Positions 1-10,715 of a stretch of 64,000 nucleotides of DNA are shown here, in pieces; within the stretch, counting starts at the first letter, position 1; each line of letters begins with the position of its first letter. The position numbers and the translations under genes are program-made. This DNA comes from Tenodera sinensis. Lineage: Eukaryota; Arthropoda; Insecta; Mantodea; Mantidae. The DNA lies in the NCBI GenBank assembly GCA_030765045.1, contig CM060964.1:154967990-155031989 (forward strand), given 5' to 3'. The notes below the pieces were generated by a model. The model was not told the DNA's origin, ran no database searches, and worked only from the letters and a program-made list of their open reading frames with translations.

Positions 1-429
1 ACTTATGCTTTTAGAAGCATTAATTTTTATTGAAAAAAAAAGAAAAATAAAACATTGTTTTAGTTAAGGTGAGAAAGCTCTGCCTATACACTCCAGGTTA
101 AACTATGAAACTTCTGATACAGTTTACTTTGCATGTATCTAAGGTACAGCTTTAAAATTTCAGGGATCCTTTGGCATAGATTCGTCTTTAATAATATGAA
201 CCAGTTTCCTTAAATGTTATTAGTTTTCTTTTTATTATTTACAAAAGTCCAATTTTATTATCAAAATTTCTGATTAAAAACTTATTTTTCCCAGGAACTA
301 CACAGTTTCAACAAATTCCATTCATATTATTCTTAATTAGTCTTGTAAATGCTCAGTCAAAATTTCAGTGTGTACCAAAGTACCAACAAATGTAAAATTG
401 AGAAAAATTGAGTCAAGGTTTTTTACAAT
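1..429. other. AT-rich non-coding stretch, nothing recognised
   Basis: AT-rich sequence with homopolymer runs. It probably continues the 3' flank of the Mutator-like relic at 430-1080, but I see no motif, terminal repeat or conserved reading frame in it. Confidence 0.4.
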
Positions 430-1080
430 ATTTTTCATAGTTAGCAGCATTATTTGAAACATTGTACCACCATAATCTGGGTCCTCTATGTCATCATGAC
501 TTCTCTTGTTGCTTCTATTAAATGTTCTAGAATTTTTGGATATTTTCTGCCTTTTTGATATTAAGTATGTGTAGTTCATTCAGGATGATGGTGGTGTTGA
601 AGCATGGTTCAATGCCTAATTTTTTTCATTACTTTGATTCTTCCTTTATTACTGTCATTGAATGAGATGATGGCATCATTTAGTCCTAATCTGATGGTAT
701 TGACACCTACTAACACTTTTGGGGGTCCTACATCACAGAACATTATTAAATACTTCTTATACATTTTGAGTTTTTCATGTAAACAGCTTTTTAATAGATA
801 TGGTTGGAAAAAGTCATAACAGATTTTGGTGGACCATAATGCATATAATTTGGTTCACCTCTGTTGTACAGCACCAAGAATTGCCATCTTTAGGGAAGAG
901 AACATGTTGGGAATGATCATTAGTGGAGAGCTCATGCAACTAGGTAGCCCATTTGCACATTGCATATACCGTAGACCATCCAAATCATTTCTAATGGCTT
1001 GGCCATAATAATTCTGCAATTCATCTATGATGCCATCAGTCAGTCTCTTTACACCCCTATAGCTTTCCCGAATCCTTTTC
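430..1080 (-). pseudogene. Decayed Mutator-like transposase, C-terminal part
   Basis: Reading the minus strand across several frames gives peptides I associate with the arthropod Mutator-like transposase family. These include YYGQAIRNDLDGLRYMQ near 985-1030, VGVNTIRLGLNDAIISFND near 655-712 and KVMKKLGIEPCFNTTIILNE near 577-633. An acidic tail, DDIEDPDYGG, lies near 460-500. The pieces are in the expected N-to-C order on one strand but are separated by stops and frame changes, so this is a relic. Only the C-terminal portion is visible, and I found no terminal repeats to give boundaries. The family assignment is from memory of conserved motifs. The alternative is another DDE-type family with a similar C-terminus. 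Confidence 0.5.
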
Positions 1081-2485
1081 AGTTTTTATGCCTTCTCCAA
1101 TTGACAAACTGTTACTACTACAGTATTTCCATATTGTGAATTGAGAGATTAGAGACTTGTTCCAAGTCCACCAAAAACAGGCAGATCCAAGTCTATCAGT
1201 TTTGCATATGTATATTGCAAATCTCACTGTCACAAATCCTGAAATTGTTCTCTGGAAGAGGAAGGTTTCTTATTTGAGGAGCTAGGAAGTGTTACACACT
1301 TACTAGTAGTAATCACTAGGGCCCAGATTTTAATGATGCCATATTTTTCCCCTGAACTTTAGGGTGAATTTTACAACAATTTATGCTCAAATCCAGGTTT
1401 TTTAGTATGGAAAATGTATTTTTTCTTGTGCATATAAAGTCATATGTACCCCTTTTTTGTAATAGGTCATATTTCTGCCAACTTTTACCATACTTTGACC
1501 AACTTTTGTCAAAAATGCATATATTTGTCGTACCTTTAAGGACACAAGAATAAAACATGAAAATGTTGCATACATGACAATATTTCAGGTGATATTGTCA
1601 CAAATAAACACAACAATTACTACAAAGCTTTATTTATCAGGTTATAGTAGATGAGTAGCATAACACACTAGTCGGTTTGCTGATGTAGAACATTGTTGTG
1701 TGGAGTTGACAAAACACTCTTGAAGCCAACAAAAGCAACTTCTGACATAGTAAATATTGCACATGTGGTCATACTATTCAGTTTGAATACCAAGTCAGTC
1801 TGGTTCAACATGCCGAAAGTAAAGTGCACTTATAGAATGAAGTTGCAAGGTTTTATTTGTGATTTTGGAGAGAAGTTCTTTGGCACTGATGGGGAAATAT
1901 TATTTTGTAAACTATATGAAGTTAACCTCTTGAGCGACAGCCATTTAAAAGCTCTGCAGGCCGAGAACGGATACCCAATATCCAGCGCAGGGCATTTAAA
2001 TTGTTAAATGCGCTAAAAGTGCTTCCTAAATACACAGCTGTATTTTGTGTAAATTTTAAGTTATTTTAATGAAACAAAAACTGGTATAAAACTCATTATA
2101 TGCAGTATACATGTACATCATCAGCAATGTTGAGTTGCATTTACAAATCGTTGAAATGGCACTATTTGTTTCACTGTGGTAAAAAGTTAACTTTGCTTTG
2201 TCGAAGGCGCCTAATATAAGTTCTGTGAAAGAAACAGTAGTCGACCCATTGTATGTGTGGCCCTTGCATCAGCAAAACAAAGCGTAGTGTGAAATAAAGC
2301 ACTAGTGTATGCGTGGTCTGTGAGTCATCAGAATAAAGCAGGTTTGCAATTTTTCCTTACACGTGTTTCGTAACTTGGATATAGCTTACAGGCTCCGTTT
2401 GTTTCTTTCTTGAAATGCATACGTATACTTTCCTGCTTGTAGCTGAAGTGAGAAGCTATTGAGTGTTACATCTCAGAGCTAAAAC

Positions 2486-4236
2486 ATGGCATGAACAAGC
2501 AGTGTTGCACAAAGGTTAGCGAGTGGTGGAAGTGTAAGGGCTTCTGAAATTACACACGATAATGTGGAGGACTTCTTGCTGTGTGACAGCGATTTGGATA
2601 TTGATGGCGAATTTTCCGAATTTGAGGGGGGTGTGGAGGATATAGGTACAAGTAGCAGTGAGGAAGAACGTGACCAACTTCCTTCAGGTGTTCGTGAAGA
2701 GTCAGCATTGTGGAGTGCTGAAAACAATTTCAATACAAACAGGCACATCTTCACGAGCACAGGGTCTGGTGTTCAATCCCAGGCTCAGCTGACTTCTGAC
2801 AGCCAACCAATTGAAATTTTTACAAAATTTTTTACTACCGACTTAGTGTCTCTCATTGTTTCAGAAACAAATGTATATGCGAGTAAGGTGAAGGAAGACC
2901 TGCTCTCTAAAGGTAAATTAGGGCCTAAGAGCAGAATTCAAAGGTGGACAGAAGTAACACTCAATGAGATTTACAGGCTAATTGGTCTAATTGTACTTAT
3001 GGATGTTATTCGTAAACCTGCATTATACATGTATTGGTCCACAGATGACATGCTAGCTACTCCTTTTTTTGGAAAATGCATGTCAAATAACAGGTTTACT
3101 TCAATTTTGCGGTTCCTTCATTTCACCTGCACAGAGAATGTAAATGACAAACTCCACAAAATTAGGCCTGTTTTCGATTATATTATTTCAAAATTTAAAG
3201 AAAATTATGTGTCTGGTGAAAAGGTCACTGTTGATGAAAGCCTAATGCTTTGGAAGGGCCGCTTAGGTTGGAAGCAATACATCAAAACAAAAAGGGCTAG
3301 ATTTGGCATAAAGAGTTTTGATGTTTGTGAAAGTAAAACGGGATATCTTTACAATAGCTGCATTTACACTGGTCAAGGGACTGACAATACTGGAGACAAA
3401 GATTTGGGCTTATCTGGCTCCATAGTAATGCACCTAATGGAACCTGTGCTTGATCAGGGTAGGACTGTGTACTTAGATAACTGGTACAGCTCTCCTAAAT
3501 TATTCATGGCCTTACACAAAAGAAAGACTAATGCAATTGGAACAGTACGTTCAAATCGTATTGGTTTGCCAAAAGATGTGAATACGAAGGCTCTAAGGAG
3601 AGGGGAAATGGAGGTGCGTCAGCTCCCACCTTTGACCTACCTTGCCTGGCAGGACAGGAGGGTAGTTACGGCATTATCCAATTGCAGCTCTAAGATTTTG
3701 ATGATTGACACTGGAAAAACAGATGCCCATACCAAAATGTGCATTTTCAAGCCTGACGTTATCCAGGAATACAATATGCACATGGGCGGTGTCGATCTAG
3801 TAGATCAGGTATTGCAAGCATATCCCTCTTTACGAAAAACAGTGAAATGGTATAAAAAGGTATTTTTGCACCAGCTGGATATAACCATATACAATTGTTT
3901 GGTAATCTGGAGAGCTCTAAACCCACACAAGACAATGACCTACCTGGACTTTCGACTATCAATAGCTCGCAGCCTAATTGAAAATACCAGGTTGAGAGGC
4001 CTCTTCATACTGGGGGTAGAAAATCCAAAACCCCTGCACCCCTCAGACTTCAAGGAAAACACTATCCTAAAAGGATACCGTCAACAGCAAAGAAGTCCCG
4101 CCCATCTCGAAGGTGTTTCGTGTGCCGCAAGAAGGGAATCCGTAAGGAAACTGGGATGATCTGTGGCGAATGTGGAGATGTGCCCTTGTGTGTTTATCCC
4201 TGTTTTGAGGCATATCACTGCAGAAGGAACATATAA
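2486..4236 (+). pseudogene. piggyBac (PGBD4-like) transposase with a stop at codon 3 and a late frameshift
   Basis: A 531-codon open frame spans 2564-4159 but begins with GTG. In the same frame a plausible ATG lies at 2486 and is followed two codons later by TGA (2492-2494), so the natural start appears blocked by a nonsense change. The acidic N-terminus (SSSEEE region) precedes the DDE_Tnp_1_7 catalytic core. The three piggyBac aspartates are present in VTVDES (codon at 3233), VYLDNWY (3476) and GGVDLVDQ (3794). The C-terminal cysteine-rich domain (CFVCRKK, ICGECG, CVYPCF, YHC) is intact but in another frame, ending at TAA 4234-4236. A one-base loss, or equivalent, between about 3982 and 4015 separates the two. 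The cysteine-rich domain is needed for end binding in studied piggyBacs, so this copy should be inactive. Confidence 0.88.
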
Positions 4237-4347
4237 AGGTAAGCCAGTAAAGCATATAGAATTTAATTAAATGTTTCATAACGGGGGAAAATTAAAATAA
4301 GTTGAGTTAGATAGTGGATAAATAAGAGTTAAATGCACAAACGCACA

Positions 4348-4410
4348 GGACGTGTATACACGTCCATATCGCTCGTCCGTCATTTTAAATGGACGTGATT
4401 TCACGTCCAT
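4348..4410. repeat. Two palindromes in the piggyBac 3' subterminal region
   Basis: GGACGTGTATACACGTCC at 4348-4365 is a perfect 18-bp palindrome. Positions 4389-4410 form a second one (10-bp arms ATGGACGTGA and TCACGTCCAT around TT). Both share the half-site GGACGTG. They sit 13-76 bp inside the 3' end of the element, where transposase-binding subterminal repeats are expected. The binding role is inference. Confidence 0.75.
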
Positions 4411-4427
4411 ATCCCTGAAGAGGTTAA

Positions 4428-4806
4428 TATATGTACTTAGGCTTTCATGGCCGGTGTCTTGACTATTAGAAAAGTTCTTCCGGGCTTGTAGGCCGTGGTC
4501 TAGAAGGCATGGCAGATACCAACGTTTTGCCAAGTACTGCGGTTGGCATCATCAGGGTAACACGATCCCCCGTCTGCACTGGTCAGAGTTTGAATGTGGA
4601 AGCAGAGAAGTATGGAAGTAACGACCGTTAACGTCCGTTACGATTATTTATATGGGTGGGGCTTCCACATTCAAGCTCTGACCAGTGCAGATGGAGGATC
4701 GTGCTACCCTGATGATGCCAAGCGCAGCACTTGGCAAAATGTTGGTATCTACCATGCCTTCTAGACCACGGCCTACAAGCCCGGAAGAACTAAACTTTTC
4801 TAATAG
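4428..4806. mobile_element. Foldback (palindromic) non-autonomous element
   Basis: Two long inverted arms, about 4462-4604 and 4661-4807, are nearly identical when one is reversed. The outer ends read ACTATTAGAAAAG, and the arms share GTAGGCCGTGGTCTAGAAGG and GGCATCATCAGGGTA. A spacer of about 55 bp joins them. There is no coding potential. It lies directly after the piggyBac TTAA, and the hAT coding sequence restarts at its right edge. The 13-mer TATATGAAGTTAA occurs at 1913-1925 and again at 4807-4819, flanking the combined piggyBac plus foldback insertion. This suggests the foldback created the duplication and piggyBac later used the TTAA in the left copy. The superfamily is unknown. Confidence 0.7.
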
Positions 4807-6859
4807 TATATGAAGTTAAAGTTCGTGTAGAAAAAGGCTTTAAGGTGCAACAACACTGTAATACTGCTAAACACTGCATATGTTCACGAAGTGCTGAAAA
4901 TGACAGCGGATAAACATTGTTATTTAAGTAGACAGGTCCATCTTCAACCATGCAATCATTCTTCAAGAACTTATATGAAATTATCGTGTGTTGCAACATG
5001 CTGTTGGAGAAGCTGAAGAATAAATTTACATTGAGAAAACACTGTTTGTCTGTATGCTATGAGGGGGTGCTCAACAAAATACAAATTAGTGTTGCTGACC
5101 AAAAGGTCTGAACATAGATGAAACCACTGATGTGCATGGGTGTTATGTTACAAATGTTATTGGTGCTCTAAAAGTTGATGGACCTGGAGAAATGTTCCTC
5201 CTAACATGTGAAGCTCTCGAGAGAGTAAACAATTCCACAATTGCCATTTTGTTTGACAAATCTATGAAGCCACTGTGACTAGATGGTGTGAACAGAGACA
5301 ATGTTTTGCTGCTAGTAACAGGTGGCATTTCATACTTGGCTAAAGCAGCCAAGGAGCTTTAGATTCTCTTCCCTAGTATGGTGTACATCACTTGTCTTGC
5401 ACATGAGTTACACAGAGTTGCACAAGAGTTGCAATCAGATTACCCTGATGTGGACAAATTAATTTCCTGTGGCAAAAAAAGCTACGTGAAAGCACCACTA
5501 CAGGTGCAGAAATTCAAAGAACAAGCACCTTCACTACCCCTCCCTCCTGGCCTGTTCTTACATGTTCTGGTTCTTGACTTAATGCTGTTGAGTATTATTG
5601 CACCAACTACACCGAAATAAAGACAATCTTTTGTGAGCTTGATAACGATGAATCAAATGCTATCAAAACTGGGGAAGAGGTCTTTACAGATACCTTGGCT
5701 GGGAACTTGGCATACATCAATACCAAAGGTATCAAAAGCCACTACGCAACTGGAAGCTTCTGGTTCTCAACTTGTGGTGCCCTGGATATTGTGTAACATA
5801 TTCAGAGTTATTTGGGTGGAGCTTGTGGTCATATGGCTGACAAAGTGAACAACAAATTGCAGCGTTCTCAAGTGGAAACTTGGATACTGTGCAATGTGCA
5901 AAATTAGTCACAGTATTTCTGGGAATGCCACAACATTTGAAAACAGTGAACCAAAGCTGGCCTATGCTTGGTGCCTTCAAATATGCTCTTGTGACTCCTT
6001 TGATGTGGAGAGGATCTTTTTCAGGTACAAAACTATCCTCAGCGACAACTGTTGATCTTTTAAAATGGAAATCCTGAAAATGCATTTTGTGAACCAGTGG
6101 AACTCTGCAGAAACTGAAGATTGACAGGATGTGTTAACTAATTTGGAATACTTCAAACATATGGTGTGCAGTATAATAATATCATTTTATTGTTTGCACA
6201 CATAGGTGTTATTGTTTTCACTTCATGTTTTTTACAGGCACATGCAGACCTTTAAAAAATAAGTGCTTGTTAGTTTCAAACACTGCTAAACACAGTTTTT
6301 TCTGAAATGAATTTTGTATTACATGGTGTATAAAAAGATTAACAAGAATGTTTTTAAATAAAGTTATATAATGTCATATCTTATTTTTAATGCCATACTT
6401 ATATAAGTTTTAGGTCATAAATGCTTGCATATTTTGCTGCTGTTTAGGTCGTTAAAATCTGGGCCCTCGTAATCAATTTATTGGACATGGTATTAGATTG
6501 CACCTAACATCTACAGTAATATTGTTGCTCACACTTTTTCACTGTTTTATCACTGGAAGCTTTGTTCTTCCTTGTGTGAAGATTTCCAGTAAACTTTCTT
6601 TTGCCAAAAGATTTTTATTTTACCACCTTGATTAGTGACTTTGAAATCTTGAACACAAAACATCAAATGTTTGCATTCATTTCGTTTTTTTCATTGTCTA
6701 GGTTAGCAAACAGGAAGTTTGCAGAACTACCTACAGAAAGTACAAAGTTTTCCATGGTGAATGTGGGTTCAAAAGCCTATTTACACTAGTGTCCAGAAGT
6801 TCAGCATAACTCAATATTTTATTACCAAACTATCACAATTATACAAAAGTTAAGCGTAA

Positions 6860-7242
6860 TGCAATATTGGAAAAGGGTAGAATGAGACTGAAAAATTCAA
6901 TGTCATAGCTGGGATTTGAACCACGGATCTTCTGGTCTTCGTCTGGTTGCTCTAACCACTTTAGCTACCATGGCCAACATGCCAACACAACATTAAATTC
7001 TCTAACTTACTCCAACTACTCACAGCATAGTAAGTCAGTGTTAGAGTATGTTATGTCATATGAATTTGAGATCTTGTGGTTTACTGGGAAAAATGCAAGT
7101 GAGTTGAATTTAATTCGTGTTGACATATTGGCAATAGTAGCTCAAGTAGTTATAGCAGCCAGACAGAGACTGGCAGATCCATTGTTCAAATCTCGGCTAT
7201 GATATTGAACTTTTTGGTCTCATTATACCCCTTTTCCAACCT
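6860..7242. repeat. Inverted pair of tRNA-derived repeats
   Basis: A tRNA-like segment on the minus strand (about 6905-6975) contains an A-box-like TAGCTAAAGTGG and a B-box GGTTCAAATCC. A second copy on the plus strand (about 7135-7200) reads TAGCTCAAGTAG and GTTCAAATCTC. Similarity extends beyond the tRNA-like heads on both sides, to GTTGGCATGTTG upstream and CAGTCTCATTCTACCC downstream. The pair therefore forms a large imperfect palindrome with arms of about 150 bp around a spacer of about 80 bp. It lies inside the Tc1 element, near its left end. Confidence 0.65.
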
Positions 7243-7434
7243 TGTCCTACACATGGCTAGTGTGGAAGAACAATTAATTTCCTTATAATACAATATGCTG
7301 CTACCAATGCATCAAACATGATCTTGAATGCAATAGAATAAGAAATACCAGACAATTTTGGCCTCAGGACACAGTTTTACACAAGTACAAAATCTAACAA
7401 TCACCTCTGCAGTAACAATAATGGTGCTCAGCAG

Positions 7435-8457
7435 TTAATATGAGGTGTGATGAACCCACATGGTTACACAGGTCTTGCAGCACTGTGGTATGTTCTCTAT
7501 AAGGTTGTTCAAGAGCTCTGCAAGCAGATTTTCCCATTCTTCATGAAGAGCATTTCGGAGGTCTGGAAGTGTCCTTGATGGAGGCTGGTGGACTGCAACT
7601 TGTCTTCCTTATGCATTCCAGGTATGTGCTATAGAGTTCAGATCTGTAGACATTGCTGGTCAGTCTGTGAGTTCAATATCTTCCCTCTCAGATAGTTGTC
7701 TACCAGGTGGGCTCTGTACAGACGTACATTATCGTCTATAAAGATGAAATGTGGATCAACTGTGCCTCTGAAAAGTCATACAGGTGCAGTACCTTGCCTG
7801 TACTTCTGGGCATTCACAGTACCACTATTGAAGATGTGCAGATCTTACGTCCGTTGATCATTACGCCTGCTCACACGAGTACACCACTACCTTCAAATGG
7901 GTGCCTTTCCATAAAGTTTGTGGGATGAAACTGGGTTCCATATTCTCTCCAGATTATTGTGCAATGGAAATCATTGTTCAAACTGTATCTGGACTTGTGT
8001 GTAAGCAGCATGTTCCTCCATTCAGTCAAGGTCCGATGTTCACATTGCTGACTCCACTGTAAACAGACTGTATGTGTATTCGAGTCTGTGGGTCACACAC
8101 TACTGGATGTCTGGAATAGAGATTAACTACCCTAAGTCTCCAGTATACACTTTGCCTTGAAACTTGAATGCCTGAGGTGGCCGAAAGCTTGGAAGACAGT
8201 TGTCATGCAGGCATCCTCAGATATCGTCATGTGTTATGGTCAAATATCGGTCCTGTTGTGGCATTGTGACCCATGAGCGACCATGTACAGGCATCCAACA
8301 AACATCTCCTGTTTCTTGAACCATCGCCAAAGCCTGGAAATGGCACTTTGTGGCACATTCAGGACTCAAGAGACTGCAGTCTGTATCTGACCTGCCTGTA
8401 GACATCGGATTATTCTAACCTTCAAAACAGGGTCTAGTTGGCATGTCTTTGTGGCAT
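7435..8457 (-). pseudogene. Tc1-like transposase relic
   Basis: The minus strand begins with an ATG at 8457 (MPQRHAN, then stops). It continues with a helix-turn-helix region recognisable as GRSDTDCSLLSPECATKCHFQ in one frame and a linker resembling GRSWVTMPQQDRYLT near 8217-8300. The catalytic region follows in pieces, with plus-strand shadows of the usual HLVDNY and DIELTDWP block near 7660-7720. It ends in a frame reading VHHTSY followed by TAA (stop at 7435-7437). Length and order fit a Tc1 transposase of about 340 residues. Several stops and frame changes make it inactive. Confidence 0.75.
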
Positions 8458-8601
8458 GTTGCTGCTCTCCTGTAAACAGTTTGCAAAGAAACAACCTTCT
8501 GTTCACAATAAGAGAACGATAATGAATGAGCCATGCACAAGGTCCAATACTCTGGTATTATATTATGAAAAACTGAAGCTATTAACAGTGAAGGACTACA
8601 A

Positions 8602-8760
8602 TTCTACAATTATAATAAATATCTTAGAGACTATAAGCTTCACTTATCTTAGTATTTGCTACAAGTTCTTGAAATTAAAAGCAATAATTTCAAGAACTTG
8701 CAGCAAATACTAAGGTAAGTGAAGCTTATAGTCACTAAGATATTCGTTATGATTGTAGAA
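8602..8760. repeat. Long hairpin, 76-bp arms with 7-bp loop
   Basis: Positions 8602-8677 and 8685-8760 are reverse complements at about 70 of 76 positions, separated by seven bases. Most mismatches are transitions that would still pair as G-U in RNA. It lies upstream of the Tc1 transposase relic and inside the Tc1 ends. It may be a small palindromic insertion or a subterminal repeat of that element. Confidence 0.8.
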
Positions 8761-8940
8761 CTCTGGGATTGGTTTGCTTCTTTGGTGTGGTTAACAGTTG
8801 AAGCACATACCCTCTTACCTATCACCGACCTCGGGTAAGGGAAGGCACACACTCTGATAGCGTTTTACAACACTCGTTCACTGTTTTCCCTTTCAGTTCT
8901 CTGTTTTCTGAATTATACTTAACTTTTGGACGCTAGTGTA

Positions 8941-10620
8941 TAGTGGTTTAGTAAATGTAGAAAACCCAGGTGTTAGCTATATGGTAATTAATTATCCAGT
9001 TTTTCTTTGAATCAGTTTTAAGTACATATTTGTGTTCAGCACTTTTGAAATACTAGAAAACAACAGATATGTGCAAATGTATATTTTCAACCCCATACGA
9101 GGGCTGTCTTAGCCTAAGCTTTCATGAAAAGGTGACATTTAGCACCATTATGTTGAAAATAGCATTTTACAATTTATAGACACCATTCTGGTTAATTTGT
9201 GGAAAGTTTGTGCATAGTGAACATGTTTAAAACATTAAGGAAAAAACTGGAGGAATGACATGACTACGTATTGTGTTGTATGCACCTCTTTCCTGAAAAT
9301 CAAGTAGGAGTTTGTTAATCTCACAGATCATTGATGTCCAGATCTGTCTGCCCATCCACTTCTCTTTTTCTTGCAAATTTATACACAAGTTTCTTGGAAA
9401 TTCATCTAACAGAAGTATTCCCAAGTATTTAAACACTGTTGTAGTCATGTAGAGAACATTTTTGCCATAGTAGACTAGAAGTTTGTCAAGGATGCAATAA
9501 TACTGCTAAACTTATTAGATACACCAGCAAAATTTACAATAGAAACAGAATGCAATAATACACATCCCTTTCTCCACATAGAATAGTGAAAAATCTGAGT
9601 AAAAAAAGTTTTGGCATCTGTAGAAAAGACAAACATAATTACACTAAAACTAGCATCTGCAATCTCAGGGAATAGAATATGCATAATTGTCAGTGTTTAT
9701 GGCTTTGTGGGTAGATTTAAGCTTTGATAGATTTTCACCATGTATACTGATATGCAAAACATTAAAACATTAAAACATTATTGTAATTTGTTGGTGATGA
9801 TAACTTAAGATTACAGCCCTGATGTACCACACTAATTGGTATACAGTGCTATGATGGCCTGGAGCTTATCTCTGGTTCATCACCATCATGGTGCCCCTTT
9901 ATTGGTCTGCAACAAAATACATAGTATGCAGCTTCATTTTGTTGAATTTGAAATTAAATCACATCACTAGTGATCTCATCTGATAACTGGCAGTAATTGA
10001 TGTATAGTAAATGGCTGCAAACATTCAAAAGTCAACTCCCTCACGTAAATCATTTATCTTATTCATATTCTATAACTACAGGATATCTATTAAGTTTCCC
10101 GTTTTTTGTGACAGTTTTTGTTTATAGTTCATTTTATGTAACATAAAATATGGACCATAAATATGTGTATAGTCTAGGAAGTAGTGTTCTTTGGCACTTT
10201 TATCTGTGCTACAAGGAAGAATTTCAGCATGTGTGTTAGGGGGCTAAACATTGCATTCTGATCACTTCATTGAACGTAAAGAAAGATGTTAGGGCTAAGA
10301 AACACAAAGAGGAAAGGATGAAGTAAAAGAGTACAGAGAGTGGTGCAATGAGGTACCTATTATTTCCAGGTAGAGTAACCCTGGACCACCCTTCACTGCC
10401 TCCTCTCCCATCTGGAAGAATGGATGGGAAGTTTTGTGCAGGAGCCCTTGTGCCAGAGAAGAAACAGTTCTCTCCTTAAAGCTCATGTTCCAGATATCAC
10501 TGTTCATCATGCAAGCCGCTACAATCCTTGAAAGGAAATGCAATGTGGGACAGTAAAATTCATGGTGGTTTAAAATCTTCTCCAGCTTTCATCTACCAAC
10601 TTGGAAAAAGTATGAAATAC
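8941..10620. other. No recognisable gene or repeat
   Basis: AT-rich sequence with short reading frames on both strands. None shows a conserved motif. I see no terminal repeats, tRNA-like segment or splice-bounded conserved exon. Confidence 0.4.
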
Positions 10621-10624
10621 ACCA

Positions 10625-10715
10625 AAATTAGGCTAGCTGGTCCAACAGTAATCAAACTCAGGACTCACTGAATAGGAACCTCAGACAAACTGCCTGAGCC
10701 ATCCTGCTTTGTAGG
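10625..10715 (-). repeat. Degenerate tRNA-derived SINE head
   Basis: On the minus strand, GGATGGCTCAGGCAGTTTG resembles a tRNA D-arm/A-box. GAGTTTGATTACTG occupies the B-box position at roughly the right distance. Both boxes depart from consensus, and no target duplication was found, so this is tentative. Confidence 0.35.

Larger units (their letters stand above)
1926..4423 (+). mobile_element. piggyBac element, full length, inside the hAT element
   Basis: Both ends show the piggyBac signature. TTAA target duplications lie at 1922-1925 and 4424-4427, and the terminal inverted repeats begin CCTCTTGAGCGAC (1926 on) and CCTCTTCAGGGAT (minus strand from 4423). The element is 2498 bp and contains one transposase gene on the plus strand in the expected position. 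Perfect palindromes lie in its 3' subterminal region. It interrupts the hAT transposase reading frame within the codons for E-V-N, so it is younger than that hAT copy. Confidence 0.9.
1810..6115 (+). pseudogene. hAT transposase (BED-like N-terminus, DUF659), broken and interrupted
   Basis: The N-terminus starts at an ATG at 1810 (MPKVKCTYRMKLQGFICDFG...) and runs to 1925, where a piggyBac insertion cuts it. Coding similarity resumes at about 4807 (YEVKVRVEKGFKVQQHCNTAKH, the second half of a zinc-finger-like region). It continues through CYEGVLNKIQISVADQK (about 5057) and NIDETTDVHGCYVTNVIGAL (5110 on), the DUF659 core ending near VYITCLAHELHRVAQEL (5381 on), and a hAT dimerisation-like C-terminus (DVERIFFRYKTILSDN, about 6000-6055). 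In-frame stops include TGA at 5276-5278 and TAG at 5360-5362, with several frame shifts after 5540. This is a cut-and-paste transposase relic, inactive as it stands. The family is recognised from motif order, with no alignment run. Confidence 0.75.
1317..6468 (+). mobile_element. hAT-type DNA transposon enlarged by nested insertions
   Basis: The ends form a short terminal inverted repeat: TAGGGCCCAGATTTTAA at 1317 and, on the minus strand from 6468, GAGGGCCCAGATTTTAA. They are flanked by 8-bp direct repeats, GTAATCAC (1309-1316) and GTAATCAA (6469-6476), which match at 7 of 8 positions. An 8-bp target duplication is the hallmark of the hAT superfamily. The interior encodes a broken DUF659-type hAT transposase on the plus strand. 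The total length of about 5.15 kb is inflated by a foldback element and a piggyBac element of 2498 bp. Without them the element would be roughly 2.2 kb, a normal size. TIR, target duplication and protein family agree, so the boundaries are well supported. Confidence 0.82.
6784..8938 (-). mobile_element. Tc1-like transposon with TA target duplication
   Basis: The left end reads CACTAGTGTCCAGAAGTTCA and the right end, on the minus strand, CACTAGCGTCCAAAAGTTAA. Similarity continues about ten bases further. Both ends are flanked by TA (6782-6783 and 8939-8940), the Tc1/mariner target. The element is 2155 bp and carries a Tc1-type transposase relic on the minus strand. It is longer than a typical Tc1 because two tRNA-derived sequences and a hairpin lie between the ends and the gene. 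Confidence 0.82.

Noticed and set aside
1693..2007. 104-codon open frame
   Set aside because: It reads through the TTAA junction and into the piggyBac end. Only its part from 1810 to 1925 is real coding sequence, belonging to the hAT relic.
2564..4159. Intact piggyBac transposase gene
   Set aside because: The frame begins with GTG, the upstream ATG is followed by a stop, and the conserved Cys/His end lies in another frame, so it was recorded as a pseudogene.
5732..6085. 117-codon minus-strand frame
   Set aside because: It is the antisense of the hAT transposase C-terminal region.
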